Positions 36,698 to 45,420 of a DNA stretch of 64,000 nucleotides are shown here, piece by piece; position 1 is the first letter of the stretch; the number at the start of each line of letters is the position of its first letter. The stretch spans positions 1 through 64,000 of the forward strand of contig NZ_BJWF01000012.1 in the NCBI RefSeq assembly GCF_007990225.1. Reading direction: 5' to 3'. The translations under genes and the position numbers were made by a program. Origin of the DNA: Enterococcus villorum. GTDB taxonomy: Bacteria > Bacillota > Bacilli > Lactobacillales > Enterococcaceae. Below the pieces are notes generated by a model, which did no database searches, was not told the origin of the DNA, and saw only the letters and a program-made list of their open reading frames with translations.

Positions 36698-37666
36698 ATG
36701 AAAAAACAATTATTACTAGGGTTAGGCGCAACATTATTATTCGCACTTGGAGGATGTGGTTCTGCTGGGAACTCCACTGAGAAATCAGCGGACATGAAAA
36801 CAATCGGCGTATTGCAACTTGTTCAACACAATTCACTTGATGCCAGTTACAAAGGATTTAAAGAAGGATTGGCAGAAAATGGCTACAAAGAAGGCGATAA
36901 TTTAAAGATCGTTTATCAAAATGCACAAAACAATCAAGATAATCTCAAAAGTATGAGTGAAAAACTAGTAAAAGAACAGCCCGATCTATTATTAGGAATT
37001 GCTACTCCTGCTGCACAATCTCTGTTAAATGAAACAACGACGATTCCGATCACGGTAACTGCGGTGACTGATTTAGAAAAAGCTCATTTAGTCACTTCGA
37101 ATGAAAAACCCGGAGGAAATGTGACGGGTACAACGGATATGGTGCCAATTGAAAAACAAATAGATTTATTATTACGTATCGTTCCCAACGCTAAAACAAT
37201 CGGCATCATGTACAACAACGGTGAAGCAAACTCTAAAATCCAAGGTGATTTAGCCGAAAAAGCATTAAAAAAAGCAGGTGTAAAAGTCAAAGTGTTAACT
37301 GCTAATTCAACAAATGATGTTCAACAAGTCACGAAAAGCTTGGCAAAAGATGTCGATGGAATCTACATTCCAACTGATAATACATTTGCGAGTGCAGCAA
37401 GTGTCATCGGTGAAGTAGCGAAGGAAACAAAGACACCGATCGTTGCTGGTTCAGTTGATCAAGTCAAAGAAGGCGGTTTAGCAACGGTTGGAATTGATTA
37501 TGAGGAATTAGGAAAACAAACTGGTAAGATGGCAGCTAAAATTCTAGATGGGAAAAAGCCAAGTGAACTTCCTGTCGAAACCGCTGATGATCTTTCATTA
37601 TATGTCAATGAAGAGATGGCAAAAGCAATTGGGATCGACCCATCAACGATCAAAGAAGCGGAATAA
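36698..37666 (+). CDS. ABC transporter substrate-binding lipoprotein (aromatic amino-acid type)
   Basis: The extracellular receptor of an ABC uptake system. 322 residues with a lipoprotein signal (LLFALGGCGS, lipobox cysteine at about residue 20) and the ABC_sub_bind family pattern: IGVLQLVQHNSLDASYKGFKEGL, NAQNNQDNLKSMSEKLV, TAVTDLEKAHLV, GGNVTGTTDMVP, TIGIMYNNGEANS, and VGIDYEELGKQTGKMAAKIL. Members in Firmicutes are assigned to Trp/Tyr/Phe uptake (TrpX type). A strong AGGAGG precedes the ATG. First gene of a three-gene operon controlled by the Phe/Tyr-rich leader, which suggests Phe or Tyr rather than Trp as the signal. Confidence 0.9.
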   Translation: MKKQLLLGLGATLLFALGGCGSAGNSTEKSADMKTIGVLQLVQHNSLDASYKGFKEGLAENGYKEGDNLKIVYQNAQNNQDNLKSMSEKLVKEQPDLLLGIATPAAQSLLNETTTIPITVTAVTDLEKAHLVTSNEKPGGNVTGTTDMVPIEKQIDLLLRIVPNAKTIGIMYNNGEANSKIQGDLAEKALKKAGVKVKVLTANSTNDVQQVTKSLAKDVDGIYIPTDNTFASAASVIGEVAKETKTPIVAGSVDQVKEGGLATVGIDYEELGKQTGKMAAKILDGKKPSELPVETADDLSLYVNEEMAKAIGIDPSTIKEAE

Positions 37667-37684
37667 TTTTAATGGAGGATTATC

Positions 37685-38599
37685 ATGACAAATATTATTA
37701 GTATCTTTTTATCTTCTGCTTCACAAGGTGTCCTTTGGGCATTGCTTGCCATCGGCGTATTTCTTACTTTCCGTATTTTAGATATCGCTGATCTAACTGC
37801 TGAAGGAAGTTTTCCTTTAGGTGCTGGCATTGCTGCTATGACCATCTCTAAGGGGATCAATCCATTTGTTGCTTGCCTGCTAGGCTTTTTAGGAGGTGCT
37901 TTAGCAGGTCTTGTTTCGGGGTTACTTCATACGAAACTTAAGATCCCTGCACTTTTAGCCGGAATTATTACAATGACTGGTCTTTATTCAGTCACTTCAC
38001 GGGTAATGGGGGCGCCTAATATTTCTTTATTAGGACAAAAAACAGTTTTCACTTTATTGGAATCAACGGGACTTTCCAAAGTAAATGTCGTTTTAATTAT
38101 TGGTTTAATTGTCGCTTTAGTTGTTGTCGTCCTACTTGTTTTATTTTTGAGAACAGAAACTGGACTTGCGATCCATGCCACCGGTGACAATTTAGCAATG
38201 AGTGAAGCAAACGGAATCAATACGGATACAATGAAAATTATCGGTTACATGATTTCAAATGGGTGCATCGCTTTAGCAGGATCTTTACTTGCACAAAATA
38301 ATGGTTTTGCGGATTTAAACTCTGGGATTGGTACAATCGTTATTGGTTTGGCATCGATTATTATTGCTGAAGTACTCTTTAGAAACCAATCACTGCTACT
38401 GCGCCTATTGACTATTATTTTAGGTGCGGTGATTTATCGTTTTATTTTAGCATTAGTTTTTGAATTAAACGTACAACCAAGCGATTCAAAATTAGCCTCT
38501 GCGCTTGTGTTGGTCATCTGTCTATCTTTGCCACAAGTCCAACAAAAATTAAAATTACCTGCTCGCAAAAAAGTAACAGGAGGTCCCGCAAATGAGTGA
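37685..38599 (+). CDS. ABC transporter permease (aromatic amino-acid type)
   Basis: Membrane subunit of the same uptake system, 304 residues with about eight hydrophobic segments. It belongs to the branched-chain/BMP-like permease family: GVLWALLAIGVFLTFRILDIADLTAEGSFPLGA near the start, a central GLAIHATGDNLAMSEANGI loop (the coupling loop that contacts the ATPase), and IGTIVIGLASIIIAEVLF. AATGGAGGATTATC gives a good ribosome binding site 18 bases after the receptor gene. It overlaps the ATPase gene by 8 bases. The substrate specificity follows from the operon, not from the permease itself. Confidence 0.9.
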   Translation: MTNIISIFLSSASQGVLWALLAIGVFLTFRILDIADLTAEGSFPLGAGIAAMTISKGINPFVACLLGFLGGALAGLVSGLLHTKLKIPALLAGIITMTGLYSVTSRVMGAPNISLLGQKTVFTLLESTGLSKVNVVLIIGLIVALVVVVLLVLFLRTETGLAIHATGDNLAMSEANGINTDTMKIIGYMISNGCIALAGSLLAQNNGFADLNSGIGTIVIGLASIIIAEVLFRNQSLLLRLLTIILGAVIYRFILALVFELNVQPSDSKLASALVLVICLSLPQVQQKLKLPARKKVTGGPANE

Positions 38600-39395
38600 T
38601 GTCTTAACACTTCAATCCATTCATCATACCTTTGAAAAAGGAACAATCAATGAAAACCATGTGTTAAAAGGGATTAATCTTACCTTAAAACAAGGAGATT
38701 TCGTGACAATCATCGGGGGTAATGGTGCCGGTAAATCCACTTTGCTAAACAGTATCGCTGGTTCTTTTCCAGTTGATCAAGGTCATATCTTATTAAATGG
38801 AAAAGAAATCACCAAAAAATCAGTTGTCGCTCGTTCAAAAGATATTAGTCGTGTTTTTCAAGACCCTAAATTAGGCACAGCCGTTCGTTTGACCGTCGAA
38901 GAAAATTTAGCTTTAGCAATGAAACGCGGAAAAAAACGAGGCTTTTTCCGAGGCGTCAAACCACAAGATCGCACCTTTTTTAAAGAACAGTTGGCTCGTC
39001 TGAATCTTGGTTTAGAAAATCGTTTGACACCAGAAATCGGGTTACTTTCTGGTGGGCAACGACAAGCCATTACACTACTCATGGCAACTTTACAAAGACC
39101 TGAATTAATTTTACTAGACGAACATACTGCGGCACTTGATCCAGCCACTTCAAAAACAGTTATGGAACTCACTGAAAAATTGATCAATGAGCAACAACTA
39201 ACCGCCTTCATGGTCACCCACGATATGGAAGACGCCATCCACTATGGCAATCGCTTGATCATGTTACATCAAGGTCAAATCGTAGTAGACATTCCACACG
39301 AAGAAAAGCAACATTTAACCGTCCCACATTTATTGGAAATGTTCAAACAAAACAGCGGAACCATCCTAAAAGATGACCAAGTACTGTTAAGTTAA
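38592..39395 (+). CDS. ABC transporter ATP-binding protein (aromatic amino-acid type)
   Basis: ATPase of the uptake system, 267 residues. Walker A GGNGAGKSTLLN (about 38-49), Q-loop RVFQDP, signature LLSGGQRQAI (about 140), Walker B LILLDEHTAALDP (a His in place of the common Pro after Glu), and the switch histidine in FMVTHDMEDA. The ATG overlaps the permease stop by 8 bases with AGGAGG inside the end of that gene, so the two are coupled. Structured repeats and a terminator at 39681 close the operon. Confidence 0.93.
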   Translation: MSDVLTLQSIHHTFEKGTINENHVLKGINLTLKQGDFVTIIGGNGAGKSTLLNSIAGSFPVDQGHILLNGKEITKKSVVARSKDISRVFQDPKLGTAVRLTVEENLALAMKRGKKRGFFRGVKPQDRTFFKEQLARLNLGLENRLTPEIGLLSGGQRQAITLLMATLQRPELILLDEHTAALDPATSKTVMELTEKLINEQQLTAFMVTHDMEDAIHYGNRLIMLHQGQIVVDIPHEEKQHLTVPHLLEMFKQNSGTILKDDQVLLS

Positions 39396-39396
39396 A

Positions 39397-39650
39397 GGTT
39401 GTGAATCAAGCGATCAGCTCCGAGCAAATAAGCAATGATTTTCTAAAATAGCTTTTCATATTTTGGAAAATCTTTGCTTATTGTTGAGGAGTTGCTTGAT
39501 GAACACCGTGGATAGGTTGTGACAGAAGCGCTTTGACCTGAGCAATAAGTCAAAGATTAGCTTTTGGGTATAGTTCAAATAGGCTGTAAAAAGGTTAGAC
39601 TTCAGCAAGTACTGAAAGCGAGCAGGGAAAAATAGCTCTGTTGTAATCTC
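39397..39650. repeat. Structured intergenic repeat, two more copies
   Basis: The first copy (39397-39520) is nearly intact: ATCAAGC (39405-39411)/GCTTGAT (39494-39500), CTCC/GGAG, AATAAGCAA (39427-39435)/TTGCTTATT (39474-39482) and GATTTTC/GAAAATC nest around a loop containing ATAGCTTTTCATATTTT. It is followed by GAACACCGTGGATAGGTTGTGA, matching the unit start at position 11. The second copy (about 39516-39650) is degenerate but keeps AGGGAAAAATAGCTC. It is the same family as 1-330, with different bases but the same pairing. Confidence 0.75.
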
Positions 39651-39680
39651 AACAGTGGGACTTCCAAAAATAACTTTTTT

Positions 39681-39710
39681 AGAGTAGATTTTTCTACTCT
39701 ATTTTTATTT
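39681..39710 (+). terminator. Terminator after the ABC operon
   Basis: AGAGTAG/CTACTCT stem followed by ATTTTTATTT on the plus strand, beyond the structured repeats. Confidence 0.75.
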
Positions 39711-39775
39711 GAAAATTTTCTTAATTTACTTTGTTGGACTTATTGATACAATACTATTGAAAGGAGTTGCAATAG

Positions 39776-40738
39776 ATGACGACAAAAGATAAAGTACTCC
39801 AACTATTAAAGGAATCACCTGATTTTCTTTCAGGAGAAAAAATAGCCCAACAACTACAAGTTTCCCGAACAAGCATTTGGAAAGCCATTAAAGAGTTAGA
39901 AAAAATAGGTTATCGTTTTGAGCATCAAGCCAAAGGTTATCGTTACTTGCCATCTGATGTGTTAGACGCCAAAGAAATTCGTCAAGAGTTACTCCCTTTT
40001 GAATCAAATTTAAAGGTTGTTGTTCTAGACCGTTCAGAATCTACTATGACAGATGCAAAACTTGCTGCGACCAAAGGAATAGGTCCCGCTCTATTTATCG
40101 CTGATACGCAAGAACAAGCCCATGGGCGATTTGGGCGTCCTTTTTTTGCAGCACCTGGTCAGGGAATCTACATGAGTTTATTAATTCATCCTCAAAAACG
40201 ATTTGATGAATTACCACAGTATACAATTATCGCTGCTAGTGCTTGCGTGAAAGCAATAAAAGAGTTAACTGGAAAAGAATCTTCAATCAAATGGGTGAAT
40301 GATATTTACTTGAATGGAAAGAAAATTAGTGGGATTTTATCTGAAGCAATCAGTGATATGGAAAGTGGCGGTATCAGCTCAATCATCATTGGCATCGGGC
40401 TGAATTTTTCAATTCCTCAAAAGTATTTTCCAGAGGAGATCCAACATAAAGCATCTTCTCTTTTTCCAGATGGGCAAAAGACAATCACACGCAATCAGTT
40501 GATTAGTCAAATTTGGAAAAATTTCTTTCTGTATCTTTCAGAAACAACCAACGATTATCTGACACTTTATCGGGAACAATCTTTTGTTTTAGGAAAAAAA
40601 GTGAGTTTTCATCAAAAAGGACAGCTCTATACAGGCATGGCTGAAAAAATCGGAGATCATGGTGAATTAATCGTCCGTATAGGTGAACAAACCATTCCCC
40701 TGTCTTCTGGCGAAATCAGTTTAAATTCCATTGAATAA
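39776..40738 (+). CDS. birA: Bifunctional biotin-protein ligase and biotin repressor
   Basis: Attaches biotin to acceptor proteins such as acetyl-CoA carboxylase through biotinyl-5'-AMP and, through its N-terminal helix-turn-helix, can repress biotin genes. 320 residues: winged helix (LSGEKIAQQLQVSRTSIWKAIKELEKIGY, 18-46), catalytic domain with HGRFGRPFFAAPGQGIYMSLL (variant of the GRGRxGRxWxS biotin-binding loop), IKWVNDIYLNGKKISGIL (KWPND variant), and GIGLNFS. A GAAAGGAG site precedes the ATG. It stands alone, ending at a bidirectional terminator. No biotin genes are in this window, so it may act on distant transport genes. Confidence 0.95.
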   Translation: MTTKDKVLQLLKESPDFLSGEKIAQQLQVSRTSIWKAIKELEKIGYRFEHQAKGYRYLPSDVLDAKEIRQELLPFESNLKVVVLDRSESTMTDAKLAATKGIGPALFIADTQEQAHGRFGRPFFAAPGQGIYMSLLIHPQKRFDELPQYTIIAASACVKAIKELTGKESSIKWVNDIYLNGKKISGILSEAISDMESGGISSIIIGIGLNFSIPQKYFPEEIQHKASSLFPDGQKTITRNQLISQIWKNFFLYLSETTNDYLTLYREQSFVLGKKVSFHQKGQLYTGMAEKIGDHGELIVRIGEQTIPLSSGEISLNSIE

Positions 40739-40748
40739 TCATTTGAAT

Positions 40749-40802
40749 CAAAAAAGTGGGAAATGATCAGTTTTTATCTGATCACTGCCCACACTTTTTT
40801 TG
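40749..40802. terminator. Bidirectional terminator between birA and adh
   Basis: AAAAAAGTGgG..GATCAG / CTGATC..CCCACACTTTTTTT hairpin between convergent genes, with A and T runs on both sides. Confidence 0.8.
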
Positions 40803-40851
40803 TTTATAAAAGTGTTAAATCTGCTGGTCTCTTTGATATAAGCCCAAACAA

Positions 40852-41898
40852 TCAATTAGACACGACAACCATTGACTTAATCGTCTTACGTTCTTGCATG
40901 TCTTCGTAAGCTTGATTAATCGCATGTAGGTCATATGTTTGAGTGAACACACGTCCTGGATTGATGTCACCATCAAGAACAGCTTTAAGAAGAAATTGTT
41001 TATCATAAGTGGTCACAGAAGCAGAACCCCCTGCCACAGAAATATTTTGAGCAAACGTTGAACCTAGTGGTCGCTTATTGTAATGAGGAACCCCAACATA
41101 GCCAATGCGCCCTCCATTATGAAGCACACCAATTGCTTGTTCAATCGCCGCTTCTGTCCCGACACATTCAAGAGCAGCATCCGCCCCTCCACCAAGAATT
41201 TCACGAACTTTTGTTATTCCCTCTTCTCCACGTTCGGCTACGATAGCCGTCGCTCCTGATTGAAGTGCCATTTCTTGGCGGTCTTTATGCCGACTCATCA
41301 AAACAATTTGAGAAGCCCCACGCATTTTTGCGGCAATCACTGCACACTGACCGACCGCACCATCACCGATTACCACTACTTTATCGCCCCTTTGAACATT
41401 CGCACAGCGTGCTGCATGATAACCGGTTGGCATCACATCAGCCAAGGTTAACAGTGATTTGATCATTCCTTCCGTATAATCAGAAGGTTGACCAGGAATT
41501 TTGATTAACGCCCAATTTGCATAATGAAAACGAATATATTCTGATTGAAATCCTTTAGACCAATTTGTCCTTCCTTTATGACGGTCACAAGTTCCATCAA
41601 ATCCTGCACGACAGGCATCACATTCTCCACAACCATGTGTGAATGGGACGATCACAAAATCACCAGGTTTTACAGTCGTGATCGCAGAACCAATTTCTTC
41701 AACAATCCCAAGCGCTTCATGTCCATCATTGATAGAGTGTGCTTCTTTGTTATCTCCATGAGCGTAAGACCAAAGATCAGATCCACAGACACAAGCACGT
41801 ACTACTTTGATGATGACATCATCCTCCGCTTGCAATCTAGGCTTTTCTACTTCTTGAACAGTTACTAAACCAGCTTTTTCAAAAATTGCAGTTCTCAT
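40852..41898 (-). CDS. Zinc-dependent alcohol dehydrogenase family protein
   Basis: A medium-chain dehydrogenase/reductase of about 348 residues. Catalytic zinc ligands are in ACVCGSDLW and DGHEALG; a structural zinc site GCGECDACRAGFDGTC follows; the NAD-binding fold starts with VVVIGDGAVGQCAVIAAKMRGA. The start is uncertain: the frame stays open upstream to 42027 (43 extra residues) but no ribosome binding site is visible there or before the MRTAIF start at 41898, which I chose because it matches where family members begin. It is divergent from a MerR regulator at 42351. The likely role is an NAD(P)-linked alcohol or aldehyde conversion, perhaps detoxification; the substrate is unknown. Confidence 0.87.
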   Translation of the reverse strand: MRTAIFEKAGLVTVQEVEKPRLQAEDDVIIKVVRACVCGSDLWSYAHGDNKEAHSINDGHEALGIVEEIGSAITTVKPGDFVIVPFTHGCGECDACRAGFDGTCDRHKGRTNWSKGFQSEYIRFHYANWALIKIPGQPSDYTEGMIKSLLTLADVMPTGYHAARCANVQRGDKVVVIGDGAVGQCAVIAAKMRGASQIVLMSRHKDRQEMALQSGATAIVAERGEEGITKVREILGGGADAALECVGTEAAIEQAIGVLHNGGRIGYVGVPHYNKRPLGSTFAQNISVAGGSASVTTYDKQFLLKAVLDGDINPGRVFTQTYDLHAINQAYEDMQERKTIKSMVVVSN

Positions 41899-42262
41899 CA
41901 TTATCGTACCATGAACGAATAAATCTCTATGTTTAATCAGTGATTCACGTCCAATTCCTTTCATCATCTTTTTTTCAATTTGCTTGCCGATTGTTTTATA
42001 CAATTCAGCTTTCATGCGAAACATCATTATCTAAATAGCAAAACCCATTTCTATTTAAAAGACTTTATGATTTCAGTCAGCAAGATCCAGCTTAACTAAT
42101 TGGATAATTCGTCATAATAACCATTCTTTGTTCTTATGATTGTTATTCATTTATTTATGTCAAAGAAACAAGCATCCCTCCTTGTCATCTAACCATTTGT
42201 TTGAGTTCAATAAGCAACTTGAACGATGTATCCTTTTTTAATAAACAAACATAAATGGCTCG

Positions 42263-42319
42263 TTGACACTTTATTGATTAAACTTTATATTAAGCTTAAA
42301 CCTGATAGTTAACTATCAG
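42263..42319 (+). promoter_or_regulatory. merR promoter and perfect 18-base palindrome
   Basis: TTGACA (42263-42268), 17 bases, TATATT (42286-42291), then the perfect palindrome CTGATAGTTAACTATCAG at 42302-42319, between promoter and the merR start. It is a good operator candidate for the MerR protein or another dimeric regulator. Confidence 0.65.
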
Positions 42320-42350
42320 TCAAATATTTACAACAAAAGAAGGAGAAAAA

Positions 42351-42812
42351 ATGTATTTAACCATTCATGAAGTGGCCAAAAAGACTGGCCTCACGCCTTA
42401 TACACTACGCTATTATGCTCGTGAAGGACTATTTGATTTCGTGGAGCGCAGTTCCAATAGTATCGGCACGCGATTGTTCAAAGAATCAGATTTAGAATTT
42501 ATCTATATTATCAAATGTTTAAAACATGCAGGTTTATCAATCAAAGACATCAAATCTTTTGTAGAATGGACGATGCAAGGAGATGCAACCATTGAAGATC
42601 GGCTACATATGTTCAAAGAACGGCAAATTGAACTGGAAAAACAACTTTCTGAATTACAAGAAGTTTTAGATGTGGTCAAATACAAAACTTGGTATTATGA
42701 AACAGCCAAAGATGCTGGCACTTGTGCCATACATGATACACTCGCAGAGGATGAGGTTCCTAAACAGATGTTAAAAACGAAAAAAAAACTTATAGAGTTT
42801 CACAATTCCTAA
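42351..42812 (+). CDS. MerR family transcriptional regulator
   Basis: A 153-residue MerR regulator: winged helix YLTIHEVAKKTGLTPYTLRYYAREG (2-26), second element TRLFKESDLEFIYIIKCLKHAGLSIKDIKSF, long dimerisation helix (about 75-115), and a variable end with one cysteine (GTCAIHD). AAGGAG sits 7 bases before the ATG. It is divergent from the zinc alcohol dehydrogenase, a frequent pairing (AdhR type) for aldehyde- or electrophile-responsive control. Inducer and target are inferred from position. Confidence 0.92.
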   Translation: MYLTIHEVAKKTGLTPYTLRYYAREGLFDFVERSSNSIGTRLFKESDLEFIYIIKCLKHAGLSIKDIKSFVEWTMQGDATIEDRLHMFKERQIELEKQLSELQEVLDVVKYKTWYYETAKDAGTCAIHDTLAEDEVPKQMLKTKKKLIEFHNS

Positions 42813-42860
42813 AAAACGATTGATTATTTTTTATTGGTTTTCACAATATTTGCAATAGTA

Positions 42861-42914
42861 AAAGAGAGTAGAAAATAGTCAGAAAAAATCTGATTATCTT
42901 CTTACTCTCTTTTA
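42861..42914 (+). terminator. Terminator after merR
   Basis: AAGAGAGTA..ATA.TCAGA / TCTGA.TAT..TACTCTCTT hairpin with a T run, 48 bases after the stop codon. Confidence 0.75.
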
Positions 42915-43374
42915 TCATCAATGGTGGTTCCTTTTTTATCTGTTTTCCTAAAATATGTTCTGTCCCCTTCATTTAGCGAGATATAAAAATGAAATATGAT
43001 TATTCTATGTGCTATTGCTGTTTATAATAAAAAACTACACAATTTTCTAAACTATCTATGTGCTTTTTTATGCAATTGTACTATCAATCTAATCTATGGA
43101 ATTTTTACCAATAGCTTTTGTTGATCGCACATTATTCTTCCAGTAGCATTTCTTAATACCTATTTCTACTCGCTTCTCCCCACAAATTACATTTCGTTAA
43201 ATTGTTTTCCCCTAAACGATTTAACTTATTTCATCAATTTTTTATGCAACAACCCTTTTTTCCATTCCACTCCTTTCTATTTTTCTCTGATTTTATCTTA
43301 TCTTATTTTTTTATCTAATAATTATTTTGTATAGCGTTGCAACTTTATACATATGTAAAAAAAACAGCAATGTT
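42915..43374. other. AT-rich intergenic region
   Basis: No gene is supported. On the minus strand near 43262 a ribosome binding site GAAAGGAGTGG precedes an ATG followed by only seven codons, which looks like the abandoned start of a lost gene; the same leader motif precedes the frames at 27063 and 23676. Confidence 0.45.
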
Positions 43375-43617
43375 TTATAAACAAATTTTATTGTTTGATC
43401 TGTAAAATTTTAGTTGATTGGATGAAAGATATTCTACATCCAGTTTAAATTTTTTGACAACCAAAGACCTTATCAAAAATTTATCCGCTGTTGTCAAAGT
43501 TTTTTGGCATTCTTTTTCAATATCTTCAAAAGAAAAATGATTTTTTTTACTGATAATACGAGTCAAAATTTTGTTCACATCTACTCTCGTTAGGTCAGTT
43601 GTTAATCGCTTCTTCAA
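43375..43617 (-). CDS. Small hypothetical protein
   Basis: An 80-residue frame from a TTG at 43617 with AAAGGAAG about 9 bases upstream. The protein is basic and helical (KKRLTTDLTRVDVNKILTRIIS..FEDIEKECQKTL) with no signal peptide or cysteine pattern; a short winged-helix-like layout is possible but not established. Isolated in AT-rich accessory DNA; no terminator or partner gene seen. I do not recognise it. Confidence 0.45.
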   Translation of the reverse strand: MKKRLTTDLTRVDVNKILTRIISKKNHFSFEDIEKECQKTLTTADKFLIRSLVVKKFKLDVEYLSSNQLKFYRSNNKICL

Positions 43618-44272
43618 ATAAAAACTTCCTTTCTAATTAGATTTCTACTATTAGTAAATATAGCATGTCTTTTTATCATATTAAGAACAATAATTTTTAA
43701 AATAAGGAAAGAATGGCACGAAAATCATTATTTCCATGACTACAATCAAATCTTGCTATTTCTATTTTTTTATAAAAAAAAACAATTTTCTAAATAGAAA
43801 ATCGCTTTTTTCATTTTTTTGGATGACCAATCGTTTCCCCCAAAACAATTGGTCGTCCATTCATAGTGATGGTCTGCTCCCTCCTTTTTTGTTGCTGATC
43901 GTATCTATACTTGCATATCTCAAAAGCTATGTATAGGATGTTTCTTACAGTTATGTAGTAAAATTTTATGAATAGAGCTATTTTCTCTATACTAACTACT
44001 CATAAAATTTACGGACATCTATTACTAGCATACTTGCTTATCAAATCACGTTGACAACTATTTTTTTCTTAAAAAGAAAAAAAAGTAGCACACATTTATT
44101 CTTATTGGATTAACCATACAGAACTTCTTTCTAGTCTTCTAGAGACATCAAAGAATTGGATTTATACATAAACATTAATTTCTTTTCAAAGAAAAAATAG
44201 AGCACGACTTACCAGTAAAATGTGCTATCGTAAACATGTCCACAAAATAAAAATAAACTAAGGAGAAACAAT
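43618..44272. other. AT-rich intergenic region with inverted repeats
   Basis: No supported gene in about 650 bases. A strong inverted repeat at 43821-43858 (GGATGACCAAT / ATTGGTCGTCC) lacks a T run, and a smaller hairpin AGCAC/GTGCT lies at 44202-44226 upstream of the orphan gene at 44273. Confidence 0.5.
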
Positions 44273-45298
44273 ATGCCCAAAACATTGCAACAGCCAAAAA
44301 CACACACACATTTTTTACTAAGACCAATTCGTTGGTTGCGATCTCTCAAATTTAAAAAGAATGCCCCACAAATAAAAACAGAAGGCTTGACAACTCACCT
44401 TAAAATATCACCAAATGAACCCAGTATTAGTCAGTCTTCAGCACAGATATTCAAAAAACTCGTTGACATGCCATCTTCTGAACGTAGTAAAAGTTTAGAT
44501 GTTTTATCAATGAAAGAACTAGAAGAGAAGTTTCCTAATGATGATGCACGTTTAAAACATCTTAAAGAAAAACGAAAAGATTTAAACGCTGTCCATACAT
44601 TTCTAATAAATACAGAACAAAAGAATGAAAAAATAAAAGCTGATTATAAGGCATTTTTCAATCATGAAATCGCTAAATTTGAAATGGAGAAAAATTCTAT
44701 TGCCACGTTAATTTTGGATAACCATCATCATCTTTCCGAAATTAAGATAAAGGACATTGAAAATCAACTTGAGAAGCTTGACAAGATAAAGAATTACATT
44801 AATAAGGAAATATTACCTAATATGGGTTCTGAATATAAACCTTCTGAACGTATTCTGCTTGACCTTGAACTTAAACCTGCTCACCATGATGATATTTCTG
44901 TACAAAAAAAACACTACGTAGAAGAGTACAAAAAAATGACTTTCTCTAATTTTTTGAAAAATACTCTATATGACTTACCAAGTAGTAGTTATGACAAAAA
45001 GATCATTGAACCTTATTTAGATACCGTAATAGCTAACCTGCAACCACTGCGAAACTCTGAAAAAGATCTTTATAATCAAATAAATAAATTCCCAGATAAA
45101 AATACTGTAAATCTTCGAATAAAACACGTTGACACTTGTTTAGAGGAAATAGAAAAAAGAGCTTTTACCAAAGGAAGTTTAACAACTAGAAAAGAAGAGG
45201 TAAAAAAACAAAGCCAACAAATCAATCAAGATTTGAAGAAAAGAAATTTACCAGGTTTAGAGTTAACTACTCCAGTTTATAGGAATTTTGTACACTAA
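44273..45298 (+). CDS. Orphan coiled-coil protein of unknown function
   Basis: A 341-residue cytoplasmic-looking protein. AAGGAGAAAC precedes the ATG. There is no signal peptide; the first 40 residues are basic (FLLRPIRWLRSLKFKKN). The rest is strongly helical and charged, with coiled-coil-like stretches (LKHLKEKRKDLNAVHTF, IKDIENQLEKLDKIKNYINKEI, HVDTCLEEIEKRAF) and a basic C-terminal end. No cysteine cluster, catalytic motif or membrane helix is seen. It has its own terminator and low G+C, and no functional neighbour, so recent acquisition is likely. I do not recognise the family and assign no function. Confidence 0.75.
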   Translation: MPKTLQQPKTHTHFLLRPIRWLRSLKFKKNAPQIKTEGLTTHLKISPNEPSISQSSAQIFKKLVDMPSSERSKSLDVLSMKELEEKFPNDDARLKHLKEKRKDLNAVHTFLINTEQKNEKIKADYKAFFNHEIAKFEMEKNSIATLILDNHHHLSEIKIKDIENQLEKLDKIKNYINKEILPNMGSEYKPSERILLDLELKPAHHDDISVQKKHYVEEYKKMTFSNFLKNTLYDLPSSSYDKKIIEPYLDTVIANLQPLRNSEKDLYNQINKFPDKNTVNLRIKHVDTCLEEIEKRAFTKGSLTTRKEEVKKQSQQINQDLKKRNLPGLELTTPVYRNFVH

Positions 45299-45368
45299 AA
45301 TTGCCCGATAATTCTAAATAAAAGATACCTCTATCCTATCAAAATATATAAGCATTGCTTACATATAA

Positions 45369-45420
45369 CAAAAAAACGCCTCTCTTAACCATTTGGACTT
45401 AAGAAAGGCGTTTTTTATTT
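45369..45420. terminator. Bidirectional terminator between orphan gene and dmkB
   Basis: AAAACGCCT.TCTTAA / TTAAGA.AGGCGTTTT hairpin with A and T runs, shared by convergent genes; it reaches the dmkB stop codon. Confidence 0.85.

Noticed and set aside
43821-43858. Terminator in the AT-rich gap
   Set aside because: The inverted repeat is strong but has no T run on either strand and no gene ends there.
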